Shown piece after piece: positions 15,960-24,213 of a DNA stretch of 64,000 nucleotides; the first letter of the stretch is position 1; the number at the start of each line of letters is the position of its first letter. Source of the stretch: Halorarum salinum (GTDB lineage Archaea; Halobacteriota; Halobacteria; Halobacteriales; Haloferacaceae); assembly GCF_013402875.1 (NCBI RefSeq), contig NZ_CP058579.1, positions 3,100,001 to 3,164,000 on the forward strand. Reading direction: 5' to 3'. The translations under genes and the position numbers were made by a program. The notes under the pieces are model-generated. The model was not told the DNA's origin and ran no database searches. It was given only the letters and a program-made list of their open reading frames with translations.

Positions 15960-17330
15960 TCACCAGGTTCCGGAGCCGCTCTTGCCGTCCTCCTCGACGT
16001 ACCGGTCGCCCATGATGGCGTACCGGAGCGAGTCGAGCGCGTGATCCGTCGCGCGGGACGTCCCGACGTCCTCCTCCTTGTAGGACTGGAACTCCTGAAT
16101 CAGGTTGACGCAGTCGTCGACGACGAGCAACCCGGGGATGCCGTTCGCCTCGTCGACCTCGAGGACGCTCCGGACCTCCTCGATCCCCTCATCGAGGTTC
16201 TTCGTCGCCGAGTCTGCCTCGAACCCAGCCTTGCGGAACTTCTCGATGTGCTCCGGTTCGTGGTCGCAGTAGACTTCTCCCGCCCGTTTGTTCTGCTGCT
16301 GGAGCCATCCGTCACGGACGAGCCGGCCACCATCCCACTTCCCGGTGAGCTTTTCGACCGGTTGCTGGGGTTCGTAGTACTCGTCGAGGATGACGTACTG
16401 ATCGGCGGGCGTCTTCCCGATCTCGAGGAGGACGCGCGGGTCGGCGTGGCCGTAGTCGTAGCCGTAGAGGCGCCAGCCGTCGACGAGGCGGTCGACGACG
16501 TCGGGGCGCTCGCGGACGTGCGTCTTCCGGCTGAACGACGAGTAGACGAGCCCCTCCGCCGCGGAGAAGCCCCCCTCGAGCGCCTGTCTCTCGCGGGCGG
16601 TCCCCTCGAACTGCGCCTTCATTTTCTCGATCTCGTGATGGAACGGGTTGTCGCGGGAGTCGCCGACGATCACCGCCATCCGGTCTGCCCAGGGTAGCTT
16701 CTCCTCGCCGCCCTCGCCGTCAGGCTGCATCTCCCGCTCGCTGATGTCGTAGAACTGGTTGAACCCGTTTCCCGTGGACGTCCACAGGGTGACGTTCGGG
16801 CCCTGCTCGGTCCGCTGGCGGGTGATTAGCATCTCGTGCAGGTCGTACAGGTCGGTGTGGTCGTAGTGGCCGACCTCGTCGCACCAGATGGCGTTGAACT
16901 CCGTGCCCGCGAACCGGCTCCAGATGTCGGCCCCACCCAGCTGGATGATGTGCCCGTTGACGAGCGTCGTTCGGTTTTTCGTGCCGTGATGACCGGCGAC
17001 GATCGGTGAGTTCTCGGGGTCGCCGTCGGCGTCGTTCGGGACCGTGTTCTCGCCGGGGAGGCGCTCGTAGAAGCCCTTGTACGTGGCGGGGCCCCCCTTC
17101 GCCTTGTCCGGAGCGAGGACGAGCGAGTGCCCGTTCGGAACCTGGAGGCCGACGCCGAGGACCCAGTCGCTCCCGAGGACTGTCTTCCCGCCGCCGTAGC
17201 CCGTCCGGAAGATGACGAGGTCGTTCTCGCCGGACTCGAGCGCGTCGAAGACGTCGAGTTGCGCACCCCAGTAGGAGCCGCCGATCTCGACGGGGTCGCC
17301 CGCCGCGAGGGCGGGGCTACTCGTCGCCAT
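15960..17330 (-). CDS. terL: Terminase large subunit
   Basis: 456 residues, the packaging ATPase and nuclease. The ATPase has a Walker A-like GYGGGKT at residues 44-50 and a Walker B FNAIWCDE ending at Asp151-Glu152. The RuvC/RNaseH-like nuclease part shows YGYDYGHADPRVLLEIG, VYCDHEPEHIEKFRKAGF and LLVVDDCVNLIQEF, and the closing HALDSLRYAIM is typical of the TerL C-terminus. It starts 14 bases before the end of the TerS gene. The length is normal for an HK97-type or Sf6-type terminase. Confidence 0.94.
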   Translation of the reverse strand: MATSSPALAAGDPVEIGGSYWGAQLDVFDALESGENDLVIFRTGYGGGKTVLGSDWVLGVGLQVPNGHSLVLAPDKAKGGPATYKGFYERLPGENTVPNDADGDPENSPIVAGHHGTKNRTTLVNGHIIQLGGADIWSRFAGTEFNAIWCDEVGHYDHTDLYDLHEMLITRQRTEQGPNVTLWTSTGNGFNQFYDISEREMQPDGEGGEEKLPWADRMAVIVGDSRDNPFHHEIEKMKAQFEGTARERQALEGGFSAAEGLVYSSFSRKTHVRERPDVVDRLVDGWRLYGYDYGHADPRVLLEIGKTPADQYVILDEYYEPQQPVEKLTGKWDGGRLVRDGWLQQQNKRAGEVYCDHEPEHIEKFRKAGFEADSATKNLDEGIEEVRSVLEVDEANGIPGLLVVDDCVNLIQEFQSYKEEDVGTSRATDHALDSLRYAIMGDRYVEEDGKSGSGTW

Positions 17331-17805
17331 CGTACTCCTCTCGGTTGATCACGACCTCAAGTGCGCCGCCGCCCCCGCCCGAGTGCTCGTGCTTCTGGAC
17401 GTCCGCCGGGGCGATGCCGAACTTGTCGCAGATGGCCTCGTACCGCCGGAGGAACCGGTCGTCGCCCGTCCGCCGGAACTGCTCGATCGCGATCGCGGCG
17501 ATGAGGCGGCCGTGGTCCTGGGCCCCTTCGACCGTCCCGAGGAGCTCCTGGGCCTGCTCGACCCGCTCGATCTCGTCGTCGGTGAGGAAGTCCTCGACGA
17601 ACGACTCGGCGTAGGCCCCGTGGGTCGCCGCATTCGTGTTCCCCTCGTGGGACGAGCCGTCTCTGGACGTCCCCCGATGATTTCGGCACTTGCCGTCATC
17701 GAACTCCGTCCCCCACCCCGCCGGACGGCCGCACGGCTCGCCGTGACGGTTCGTCCCGCCGTGGTCGCCGCACTCGTCGGCGAAGTTTCGCTCTCGTTCT
17801 TCCAT
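17317..17805 (-). CDS. Terminase small subunit (putative)
   Basis: 162 residues from ATG at 17805. A longer upstream frame begins with Pro/Arg-rich non-coding-type sequence and is rejected. The N-terminal ~60 residues hold Cys/His motifs (FADECGDHGGT, GEPCGRPAGW, KCRNHRGTS), a zinc-finger-like DNA-binding segment. The C-terminal helical half contains FLTDDEIERVEQAQELLG and GDDRFLRRYEAICDKFG. It overlaps the TerL start and follows a small HNH gene, giving the HNH-TerS-TerL packaging order. The family is inferred from position and helix content. Confidence 0.7.
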   Translation of the reverse strand: MEERERNFADECGDHGGTNRHGEPCGRPAGWGTEFDDGKCRNHRGTSRDGSSHEGNTNAATHGAYAESFVEDFLTDDEIERVEQAQELLGTVEGAQDHGRLIAAIAIEQFRRTGDDRFLRRYEAICDKFGIAPADVQKHEHSGGGGGALEVVINREEYDGDE

Positions 17806-17816
17806 GGGGTGTTTCG

Positions 17817-18029
17817 TCAGGACAGCGTCGGCGGCCCTGTCGAGGGCGAGCGCGGCCCGAACCCCTCCGCACTGCGGTGGTCGGTCGCGCGGTCGTTTCC
17901 GTGGTGGTGCATGTGGCAGCGGCGGTGGACGTCGCGAAGGTTGTCGGGGGAGTTGTCGCCCCGGTGCTCGTTGTCGTGGTGGGTCTCGGGGCGCTCGGCG
18001 GGGAGACCGCACATCGAGCAGCCCGTCAT
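17817..18029 (-). CDS. Small HNH endonuclease-like protein of the packaging module
   Basis: 70 residues from ATG at 18029 (a TTG at 18053 is less likely). CSMCGLP near the start and RRCHMHHHGN further on form the zinc Cys/His pairs. HHDNEHRGDNSPDNL supplies the His and Asn residues of a compact HNH fold. Small HNH proteins beside terminase genes assist cos cleavage in several HK97-like viruses, so packaging is the likely role. The start overlaps the previous stop as ATGA (18026-18029). Confidence 0.75.
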   Translation of the reverse strand: MTGCSMCGLPAERPETHHDNEHRGDNSPDNLRDVHRRCHMHHHGNDRATDHRSAEGFGPRSPSTGPPTLS

Positions 18030-18205
18030 GACAGGAAGACCTCCATCGAACAATCGGCGCAGAGGGTGACTGTCTGGCCGGGGGAGAATTCCTCGGCGAA
18101 GCCGTGGGCGGACGTCTTCAGGAAGGTCTCGTTGAACTCACCCATGAACGGCGGGGCGTGGTCCTTCCGGGCACCGCACCCGTCGCAGTTGAAGACGTAG
18201 CCCAT
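18026..18205 (-). CDS. Small zinc-ribbon protein (59 aa)
   Basis: ATG at 18205 to TGA at 18026 encodes 59 residues: MGYVFNCDGCGARKDHAPPF at the start and LCADCSMEVFLS at the end. Two CxxC pairs about 40 residues apart make a zinc-ribbon-like protein. The ATGA overlap with the HNH gene and the three-base gap from the membrane-protein gene place it in the late operon. The exact role is unknown; nucleic-acid binding is likely. Confidence 0.7.
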   Translation of the reverse strand: MGYVFNCDGCGARKDHAPPFMGEFNETFLKTSAHGFAEEFSPGQTVTLCADCSMEVFLS

Positions 18206-18208
18206 CGT

Positions 18209-18454
18209 TCACTCGTCGTCGTCCTTCGACCCGCCCGTCGAGATGGTAACGCCGTCGAGCGCGCTCAGGACCTTGTTGACCTCGAGCCCCCAGAGGTGGC
18301 CGACGAGCAGGAAGACGAGCGCGGTGAGCGGGACGTGCACCTGTTGGCTGATGGGCTCGGAGACGCCGAACGCCGGGCCGAGCGTCGCCAGCATCCACGT
18401 GGCCATGAGGCCGAGCGTGATGAGCGCCCGGACGGTGGTGTCTCCGGTCGGCAT
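18209..18454 (-). CDS. Two-helix membrane protein, holin-like
   Basis: 81 residues from ATG at 18454, beginning MPTGDTTVRALITLGLM. Two hydrophobic helices (about residues 9-27 and 38-58) are followed by a short acidic end, GGSKDDDE. Size, two helices and a charged tail resemble holins, but no lysis enzyme is seen nearby, so this is only a suggestion. A GGGGAGAG tract just before 18454 and the strongly GC-ending codons after it favour this start over the upstream in-frame ATG at 18550, which would add 32 residues of weaker coding character. It is the first gene of the late operon. Confidence 0.65.
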   Translation of the reverse strand: MPTGDTTVRALITLGLMATWMLATLGPAFGVSEPISQQVHVPLTALVFLLVGHLWGLEVNKVLSALDGVTISTGGSKDDDE

Positions 18455-18604
18455 CAGGGCTCTCCCCAGGCAGATAGCTTCGGCGTGCAGGCGAGCACGC
18501 GGGTCGGTCCAACCGCGCAGTGCGTTCGGGTCTGGATCATGGATAGACATGGTCGGGACAGTCGGCGGGAGTACCGCCGGGGCGCCTCCGAGGGCGCCTG
18601 ATGT

Positions 18605-18612
18605 GTATAAAG
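18605..18612 (-). promoter_or_regulatory. Candidate TATA box of the late operon
   Basis: On the minus strand the sequence reads CTTTATAC, close to the haloarchaeal TATA consensus. Transcription would begin near 18582 and run into the late genes, with an untranslated leader of about 130 bases before the ATG at 18454. No other strong TATA-like element is seen between here and the first gene. Confidence 0.45.
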
Positions 18613-19026
18613 GACGTCGCCCCGGAGTTGCACCGGGTCGCGTCACTCCATCCCGCGTTGTCCGCAGGGCAGGAGCTCGACGAGACTATCGCGACGTCAA
18701 GGCGGCCGACAGAAGGTGCAACCGCATGGCCGAGTCGAACGTACTGACCGTCGCTGAAGCGGAACTCGTTCAGGCTATGGCTATCGTTTGGGTCCTGCTG
18801 CGTGGGCAGGGCCGGCCGCTCGTGAGCCTGTATCAGCGCGACGTACCGCGCTCCCTCGCCGGCCGTCCTCCACGGACCACGTCGAGTCGTGGGTCATCGG
18901 GAGCTCAATTAGCAGTGGATAGTACTACGGTTTCTTTCTCCAGAAGTGTAAGTGAAAACCACGATAAGTACAGGTGAAGTACGTATCGATCAGCCCAAGC
19001 GGTCTGTTGAACGTGAAATGAGTGGG

Positions 19027-19063
19027 AGTGCCGGTCTCGTATGTCAGGACTAAAACCGGCACT
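19027..19063. repeat. 9-bp perfect inverted repeat (hairpin or operator)
   Basis: AGTGCCGGT at 19027-19035 pairs perfectly with ACCGGCACT at 19055-19063 across a 19-base AT-rich loop. It could be a protein-binding operator, an RNA hairpin or the remains of a mobile element end. Confidence 0.5.
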
Positions 19064-19070
19064 GCATATC

Positions 19071-19086
19071 CCGACAGTCGTGTCGG
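19071..19086. repeat. Second short hairpin
   Basis: CCGACA-GTCG-TGTCGG forms a 6-bp stem with a four-base loop, eight bases after the first inverted repeat. There is no T-run after it on either strand, so it is not a typical terminator. Confidence 0.4.
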
Positions 19087-19284
19087 CCCACTCGTTCAAT
19101 CATACCTCGACATCCCTATTAAGTCATTGTATCTGTCATATTCGTTATCTCGATACTGAAGATGAATACTATGGCAGAGGTACGTCCTTGAGGAATACCC
19201 ACATGATTCACACGTTGTACAAAACGGCCATTACGTGTCCTGACTGACCGGAAGTGCAGTAGCTGGTTACTATGTTGAAATTGA

Positions 19285-20316
19285 TTGATGACAAAAGATT
19301 ATTATCCGGTCGATATGTTAGAAAGTCTGGTTTACCAATTCGAAGTCACGATGCGGGTGCTCAATCTCGTTACGAGCCCGGACGCGGAGTTCTTCCGACT
19401 CCAAGTCGACGCGATCCGCCGCCACGGTATCGAGCAGACGACGCTCGGCGTCGCCGACACCCTTCAGCACACCAAGGACGAGATGGATTCACGATCGGTA
19501 CTTGACTATCTTCGATTCTACTCCGAGGCCCTCCCGCATGCCGTGAAGGGGTACGACCTCGTGCACGCCAATTACGGGTTGACAGCGCCGCCAGCGCTCA
19601 CTCAGCCGTACGTGCCCGTCGTCCTGACGCTGTGGGGCTCGGACCTGTTCGGGCCGTTCGGAAAACTCAGTCGCTGGTGCGCTCGGTTCGCCGACGCCGT
19701 CATCGTAATGAGCCGCGAGATGGCCGACGCGCTCGAAGTCGACTGTCACGTCATCCCGCACGGGGTCGACCTGCAGGTGTTTCGTCCGTTTCCCCAACGG
19801 CAGGCGCGCAAGGTCATTGGATGGGAACCATCCATGAAGCACGTCTTGTTCCCCTATCCGAAACTGAGCAGGGTGAAAGACTACCCCCGGGCTCTGCAGA
19901 TTACTGAGGCCGCCCGAGAGTGCGTCGACGGTCCAGTCAAACTGCAGTCAGTCTATGGCGTACCGCACGAACGGATGCCTCTCTATATGAACGCCGCCGA
20001 TGCACTGCTCTTGACCTCCAGGCGGGAAGGGTCGCCCAACTCGGTGAAGGAGGCGATGGCCTGTAACCTGCCGGTGGTGGCGACCGACGTCGGCGACGTA
20101 CACGAGCGGCTTCGTGACGTCGACCCGTCTCACGTTCGGCGGACGGACGCCGGCCTAGTGGACGCCCTGGTCGACGTGCTCGAACGCGGACCCGTGTCCG
20201 ACGGGCGTGCTGCAATCCGGCCGCTCAGCGTGGAGGCGATGGGGACCCGGATTCGGGACGTCTACCGATCGGTCCTCGGAACGCGGCTCGCCCGCGCGCC
20301 GATACGGGCGCCGTAA
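19285..20316 (+). CDS. Group 1 (GT4-like) glycosyltransferase, provirus cargo
   Basis: 321 residues if translation starts at ATG 19351 (MRVLNLVTSPDAEFF), 343 from the upstream start; the inner start matches the usual beta-strand beginning of GT-B enzymes. The N-terminal domain has VHANYGLTAPPAL and VVLTLWGSDLFGPF. The C-terminal domain has HVLFPYPKLSRVKDYPRAL and the donor-binding EGSPNSVKE (E-x7-E), followed by PVVATDVGDVHE. It would transfer an activated sugar to a cell-surface acceptor such as an S-layer or lipid-linked glycan. It is the only rightward gene among the viral genes, so it is probably a cargo gene with its own promoter, altering the host surface. Confidence 0.85.
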   Translation: MMTKDYYPVDMLESLVYQFEVTMRVLNLVTSPDAEFFRLQVDAIRRHGIEQTTLGVADTLQHTKDEMDSRSVLDYLRFYSEALPHAVKGYDLVHANYGLTAPPALTQPYVPVVLTLWGSDLFGPFGKLSRWCARFADAVIVMSREMADALEVDCHVIPHGVDLQVFRPFPQRQARKVIGWEPSMKHVLFPYPKLSRVKDYPRALQITEAARECVDGPVKLQSVYGVPHERMPLYMNAADALLLTSRREGSPNSVKEAMACNLPVVATDVGDVHERLRDVDPSHVRRTDAGLVDALVDVLERGPVSDGRAAIRPLSVEAMGTRIRDVYRSVLGTRLARAPIRAP

Positions 20317-20371
20317 CGGAAGACGGTCGAACGCTCAATAAGCAGACGTACTTACCGAATCGGTGTTTCAG

Positions 20372-20908
20372 TCAGAACAGGCCAACCCGAGAAATCCCCT
20401 CGTCGAACGTCGCGTTGTAGAGGTCGAGCACGCGCTCGACGATCGCGATTGTGACGTCGTTGTACCGCCGGCAGTGCGACGCACACCTGACGTTCGGGTA
20501 GCCCGTGGCACTCGGCTCGAGCTTCGTCGACGAGGAGCAGTGGGGGCACCGCGGGTCGACGTGTGCGCACATCCACTCGACGTCGTGACCGCGGCGATCG
20601 AGGCGCTCGGCGAGCGCGTACCAGAGCCAGCAGTCCCAGGGATCCGACTCCTCTTCATCGTCGCCTGCGCGGAGCGCCGTGATCCCCTCCCAGGCCGCGA
20701 GGTAGAGGTCCTGGTCGGCGTCGTAGTGTTTCCGGTGACACCGTTTGAAGTACTCCAGGATCGCGGTCGGGTCGCGACTGACGAGCTCGCCGTTTGTGAG
20801 CTCGCCATCGCCCTCCAGACTCTCCCGCAGCGGGATCGTCCCCGGGTAGTGTCGGTCACGACCTAACTCCGCACCTGTGGTTGGACTGTAGCGGTGGATT
20901 CCTTTCAT
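20372..20908 (-). CDS. Cys/His-containing hypothetical viral protein
   Basis: 178 residues from ATG at 20908 (a GTG at 20935 would add nine). The N-terminal part starts MKGIHRYSPTTGAELGRDR. A middle helical part follows with LEYFKRCHRKHYDADQDLYL, then WDCWLWYALAERLDRRG. The C-terminal zinc-ribbon-like part has RCPHCSSS and VRCASHCRRYND. Function is unknown; nucleic-acid binding is plausible. It is the last gene of the early block. Confidence 0.6.
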   Translation of the reverse strand: MKGIHRYSPTTGAELGRDRHYPGTIPLRESLEGDGELTNGELVSRDPTAILEYFKRCHRKHYDADQDLYLAAWEGITALRAGDDEEESDPWDCWLWYALAERLDRRGHDVEWMCAHVDPRCPHCSSSTKLEPSATGYPNVRCASHCRRYNDVTIAIVERVLDLYNATFDEGISRVGLF

Positions 20909-21038
20909 GAAGCCGATAGAACACGCTGTCGACACCCCCGTTCATCCACCCTCGTGGGCGTCCGGGCGGTGGGCTGACTTGTGGGCGGTGCTCGTGCCGC
21001 TGTCCCTTCTAAAGGGCCCGGGCTTGATATGAGCGAGC

Positions 21039-21272
21039 CTATCTCTGAATATTGTAGAGAACCACCCTGAGGTCCTCGTTATCTTGCGCGCTGAAGATGT
21101 ACCCGCGATTATTGAGGGTGCCCAGAGCCCAGTCGAGTGTCCGTTCGGGGAGGCCCGTTCGGTCCAGAAGTTTCTGGCGCGAGAGCTCCCCCTCCCGCTC
21201 GAGGACGTCGAGCACGTACTTGCAGCTGGGCGGGAGATCGTCGACGTCGTCGCGACTGATGTCGGCGGTCAT
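21039..21272 (-). CDS. Small winged-helix transcriptional regulator (viral)
   Basis: 77 residues making one winged helix-turn-helix: DLPPSCKYVLDVLEREGEL, then QKLLDRTGLPERTLDWALGT as the recognition region, then the wing GYIFSAQDNEDLRVVLY. Such MarR-like minimal regulators bind DNA as dimers. The closest match visible in the window is the host gene at 59170-59439, with which it shares the DLPPS start, LP-RT helix and D-R--LY end. It may control the viral early genes or mimic the host protein. Confidence 0.8.
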   Translation of the reverse strand: MTADISRDDVDDLPPSCKYVLDVLEREGELSRQKLLDRTGLPERTLDWALGTLNNRGYIFSAQDNEDLRVVLYNIQR

Positions 21273-21333
21273 GAGACGGAGTCACCTCTATCGGACCGCG
21301 GCGATCGAGGCCGTCCCGAGGGCACGGAACCCA

Positions 21334-24213
21334 TCAGCCAGGTGGGTCGAGGACGTCTGTCCAGTCCGGGACGTCGTTCACCCCCTTGTCGACCGGGCTC
21401 GTATCGGGTGTTGGTCTCGTCTCGTCGGTGTCAGGGTCGCGAATCGCGAACGCCCACGTATAGGAGTCCCATACGGGGTCGTTCGCGGTTACGCCAGCGA
21501 GGTCGGCGACTCCACTCGTCGGAACGGCATCGGCCGAGTACAGCGTCGCGCCGTTCGGCCCGGCGTCGTGAACCGCCTGGACAGGGCCGTCCTCGTCTGA
21601 GTCCTCGTCGGGGATGAGCTTCGCGAGCGTCTTCGCGACGTGCCGCTTCGAGCAGCCGGCCCGGTCGGCGAGCTCGCGAGCGGTCAGCGAGCGGTCCGAC
21701 TGGCGGAGCTCCTCGACGATCTCCCGCTGGATCGAGGAGAAGGTCCACACGACACCCGGCACCTGGACGTCGGCGAAGCCCGGGGGCATCGCGTCGGTTC
21801 GGACGTAGACAGTCGCATGGCTCTCAGGCTCATCGGGATCTCGAGCGTACCGCCCGGCCGCCTGGGCAGTGTGGTTCTCCCGGACCGAGGCGAGGATCTC
21901 GTCGGCGACGTCGGCGTCCTCGCCGACGAAGCCCCGGCCGTGCGCGCGCTGGAGCTCGCCATCCTCGGTCTCGGTCGTCTCGGGCTCGGCCTCGAGGTCG
22001 AGCTCGGCGAGTAGGTCAACGACGAAGTCGTCGCCGGGGTCGATGCAGCCGTTGACCAGGCCGACGCGCTCGTGGCCGAAGTCGTTTCGGCTCTTCTCCT
22101 CGCCGTAGTGCATCGTGCTGGGATCGACGCAATCGGCTGCCTTCATGATCGTCCGGAGGCGGTCCTCGACGGAACTCGCGGTGATCGCGGTCCGGAACCG
22201 TTCGCCGTACGCCTCCTGGAGGTGCTCGACGAGCGTCCGCACCTGGTCGGGCTGGAAGTACTCACCGCTCGCGAGCGGGCGGGTCGCCTCGCCGACCTGG
22301 ACGACGCGGAGGCCGCGCTCGTACCGGCGCCAGAGTCGGCGTTCCTCGGGCTCGAGCACGGCCTTCACCTGGATACTCGGGTGGACCGAGACCATCCAGC
22401 GGGGCCGGGCCGGGTGGGCGTCGAGGCCGACGACGCTGCGGGCGAGGCCGAAGTCAGGGGCGTTCCGCACCGTGTGAACCTCGTTGTCCTCGTCGAGGAC
22501 GACCGTCACCCAGCTCTTGTTCCAGCCCTCCTCGTCGACGGCGCCGGCGTCGAGGCGTGGCGGTTCGTAACGCGTCTTCCCGACGCGCCGGCCGTTTGCT
22601 CGCTCCTCGGCGTGGAAGATCGCCCGGGCGAGCGCCGGGGCGAGGGTGTGGGCCCGTTCGTCGTCGAAGTACCACTCGGGGTCGGGATCCTCGTTGATGG
22701 CGTCCTGGAGCGCGTCGCGCTCGGCGGCCGCGTCGTCGCCCCAACCGTCGTGGCCGGCGAGTCCGATAAACGCCTCCCAGCTGGAGACGGGCGCGTCAAT
22801 CGCCTGGAGATAGGCAGTGATCGACCGACGGACGCGGTCGGTTGTCAGGTCCTGTGCGAAGTCAGGCTCCTCGTCAAGGACGATGTTCGTGTGCATCCGG
22901 AGGCTGGGGACATGCGCGAAGTTGTGCGTCGCGAAGACGAGGTCAAGCTCGCCGCGCTCCTTCTTCGAGCGTAGGATCTCCCACTGGCTTATCGCCGGGC
23001 ACTCCGAGGGCGTGTCGTCGAAGTCGCCCTCCTCCTTGTCGTAGGACGTCTCGCCCGAGCAGCACGGGAGGTCGACGCCCTGGTCGTTGTGCTGGTCGAG
23101 ATGAAGGTGGACGTAGGAGAACGGGAGCCCCCGCCCTTCGCACATGGACGAGATCCACTCCGAGGCGGCCTCGCCCCCCAGGGTGATCGGCTGGTAGTCG
23201 ATCTCTTCGCCTTCGTCGACGTCGTCAGCTGCCGGCGGGTCGTAGTCGCCGGCGGCGACCGGGCACGCCTCGTGGCGAGCCTGGAGGACGAAGTGATCGA
23301 CGTCGGCCTCGTGGGCCGCCTCGATCGCCTCGTCGCGAGCGTCCCGGGTGGCCTGGAGGTGGACGACAGGCTTCCCGCCGGTCGCGTCCCGAAGCTGGTC
23401 CTCGGAGCCCCAGCTGGTCGTCGCGACGGTGTGGGACTTCCCGAGCGCTGTCGGCGCGTCGACGACGGCGGTGTCCTGGTTCCGCATCACCTCGGTGATC
23501 GTCGCAAACAGCCGGTCGCGAGCGTCACGCGTCGTCGGCCACTCGAGGCCACGCTTCTTCGCTGCGCGCCGGCGCTCGTGGTGATCGAGTGCGTCCAGCT
23601 GCCCGAGCGGAAGCGCGGACTGCGGGCCACCGACGCTCGCCGGTGTGGTCCCGGACGCCATGCTGCTCGGCGAGCGATCGTCCTCGACGTCCTTCGTCCC
23701 GACCGCGTCGGTCGCGTCGGGGTCGCCCATCGCCGCCATGAGCAGCGTGTCCGCGTCGACGGTCTCGTCCTGGCCGTCGTCGCGATGGTCGTTCGGGCCG
23801 CCGACCACGACCGCGGCGCCGTTCTCGACGAGCGGCTGGGCGTTCATCACCGGCAGGTCGACGACGTCGTCCTCGGCGAGCGCGTAGTCGTCGCCGTCGA
23901 CGCCCATGATCGTCCCGAGGCCCTGGAGGATTCGGACCTCCCGCGTCTGGTCGGGGTCGCGGAAGAGCTGCGGGCCCATCCGTGTCCCAGACCGCGACGT
24001 CGACGTCGTCGAGGCCGTCGTCGCGACCGACGTAGACGGTTCCCCCGATGTGGTATTTGAGTCTTCCTCCGAATCAGAGGAGCCTTCGGTAACGTAGTCG
24101 CGGACTGCCTGGGGATCCGCGTCGATGGCGCCGGCGATCGCCGGGACGCTCGCGTCGGGGTGCCGCTCGAGGAAGCGGTCGACCCGCTCCTCGAGGGGGA
24201 GCTCCCCTGTCAC
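21334..24213 (-). CDS. Rad3/XPD-like SF2 helicase with flanking winged helices
   Basis: 959 residues. Residues ~1-43 form a helix-turn-helix (LPLEERVDRFLERHP), followed by a Ser/Thr-rich linker. The ATPase has Walker A VDAPTALGKS (251-260), a Cys-rich insert (C317, C358, C384, C385, C405), then LDLVFATHNFAHVP and a DEEP box (IVLDEEP, 444-450). A motif VI-like QAAGRYARD lies at ~784-792, and a second winged helix at ~826-866 (SLTARELADRAGCSKRHVAK). A Cys cluster between motifs I and II, then a 'H-N-F/A-L' stretch before the DExx box, is the layout of XPD/DinG (Rad3) helicases, which carry a 4Fe-4S cluster. A role in viral genome replication is inferred. It overlaps the upstream gene by four bases. 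Confidence 0.72.
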   Translation of the reverse strand: MTGELPLEERVDRFLERHPDASVPAIAGAIDADPQAVRDYVTEGSSDSEEDSNTTSGEPSTSVATTASTTSTSRSGTRMGPQLFRDPDQTREVRILQGLGTIMGVDGDDYALAEDDVVDLPVMNAQPLVENGAAVVVGGPNDHRDDGQDETVDADTLLMAAMGDPDATDAVGTKDVEDDRSPSSMASGTTPASVGGPQSALPLGQLDALDHHERRRAAKKRGLEWPTTRDARDRLFATITEVMRNQDTAVVDAPTALGKSHTVATTSWGSEDQLRDATGGKPVVHLQATRDARDEAIEAAHEADVDHFVLQARHEACPVAAGDYDPPAADDVDEGEEIDYQPITLGGEAASEWISSMCEGRGLPFSYVHLHLDQHNDQGVDLPCCSGETSYDKEEGDFDDTPSECPAISQWEILRSKKERGELDLVFATHNFAHVPSLRMHTNIVLDEEPDFAQDLTTDRVRRSITAYLQAIDAPVSSWEAFIGLAGHDGWGDDAAAERDALQDAINEDPDPEWYFDDERAHTLAPALARAIFHAEERANGRRVGKTRYEPPRLDAGAVDEEGWNKSWVTVVLDEDNEVHTVRNAPDFGLARSVVGLDAHPARPRWMVSVHPSIQVKAVLEPEERRLWRRYERGLRVVQVGEATRPLASGEYFQPDQVRTLVEHLQEAYGERFRTAITASSVEDRLRTIMKAADCVDPSTMHYGEEKSRNDFGHERVGLVNGCIDPGDDFVVDLLAELDLEAEPETTETEDGELQRAHGRGFVGEDADVADEILASVRENHTAQAAGRYARDPDEPESHATVYVRTDAMPPGFADVQVPGVVWTFSSIQREIVEELRQSDRSLTARELADRAGCSKRHVAKTLAKLIPDEDSDEDGPVQAVHDAGPNGATLYSADAVPTSGVADLAGVTANDPVWDSYTWAFAIRDPDTDETRPTPDTSPVDKGVNDVPDWTDVLDPPG

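Larger units (their letters stand above)
18455..19284. other. Gene-poor, partly AT-rich regulatory stretch
   Basis: About 830 bases between the leftward late operon and the rightward glycosyltransferase. It holds the late TATA box, two hairpins (19027-19086) and AT-rich sequence from ~18905 onwards. A rightward frame from ATG 18726 to 18977 (83 residues, MAESNVLTVAEAELVQAM...) starts with coding-like codon use but decays into Ser/Arg-rich sequence, so it may be a decayed gene or chance. A frame at 19041-19247 and a leftward one at 18905-19099 have no coding-like composition. This is the place where a lysogeny switch would be expected, but no repressor gene is recognised. Confidence 0.5.

Noticed and set aside
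18726-18977. Rightward 83-codon frame as a viral gene
   Set aside because: Codon use and composition lose coding character after ~45 codons and no family is recognised, so it is described only within the gene-poor stretch.
19041-19247. Rightward 68-codon frame in the hairpin region
   Set aside because: It crosses both hairpins, has mixed composition and no coding-like codon use.
21275-21333. 21-codon frame (MGSVPSG...) just before the winged-helix gene
   Set aside because: It overlaps the next start, but it is Arg/Ser/Pro-rich and too short to support without homologues.
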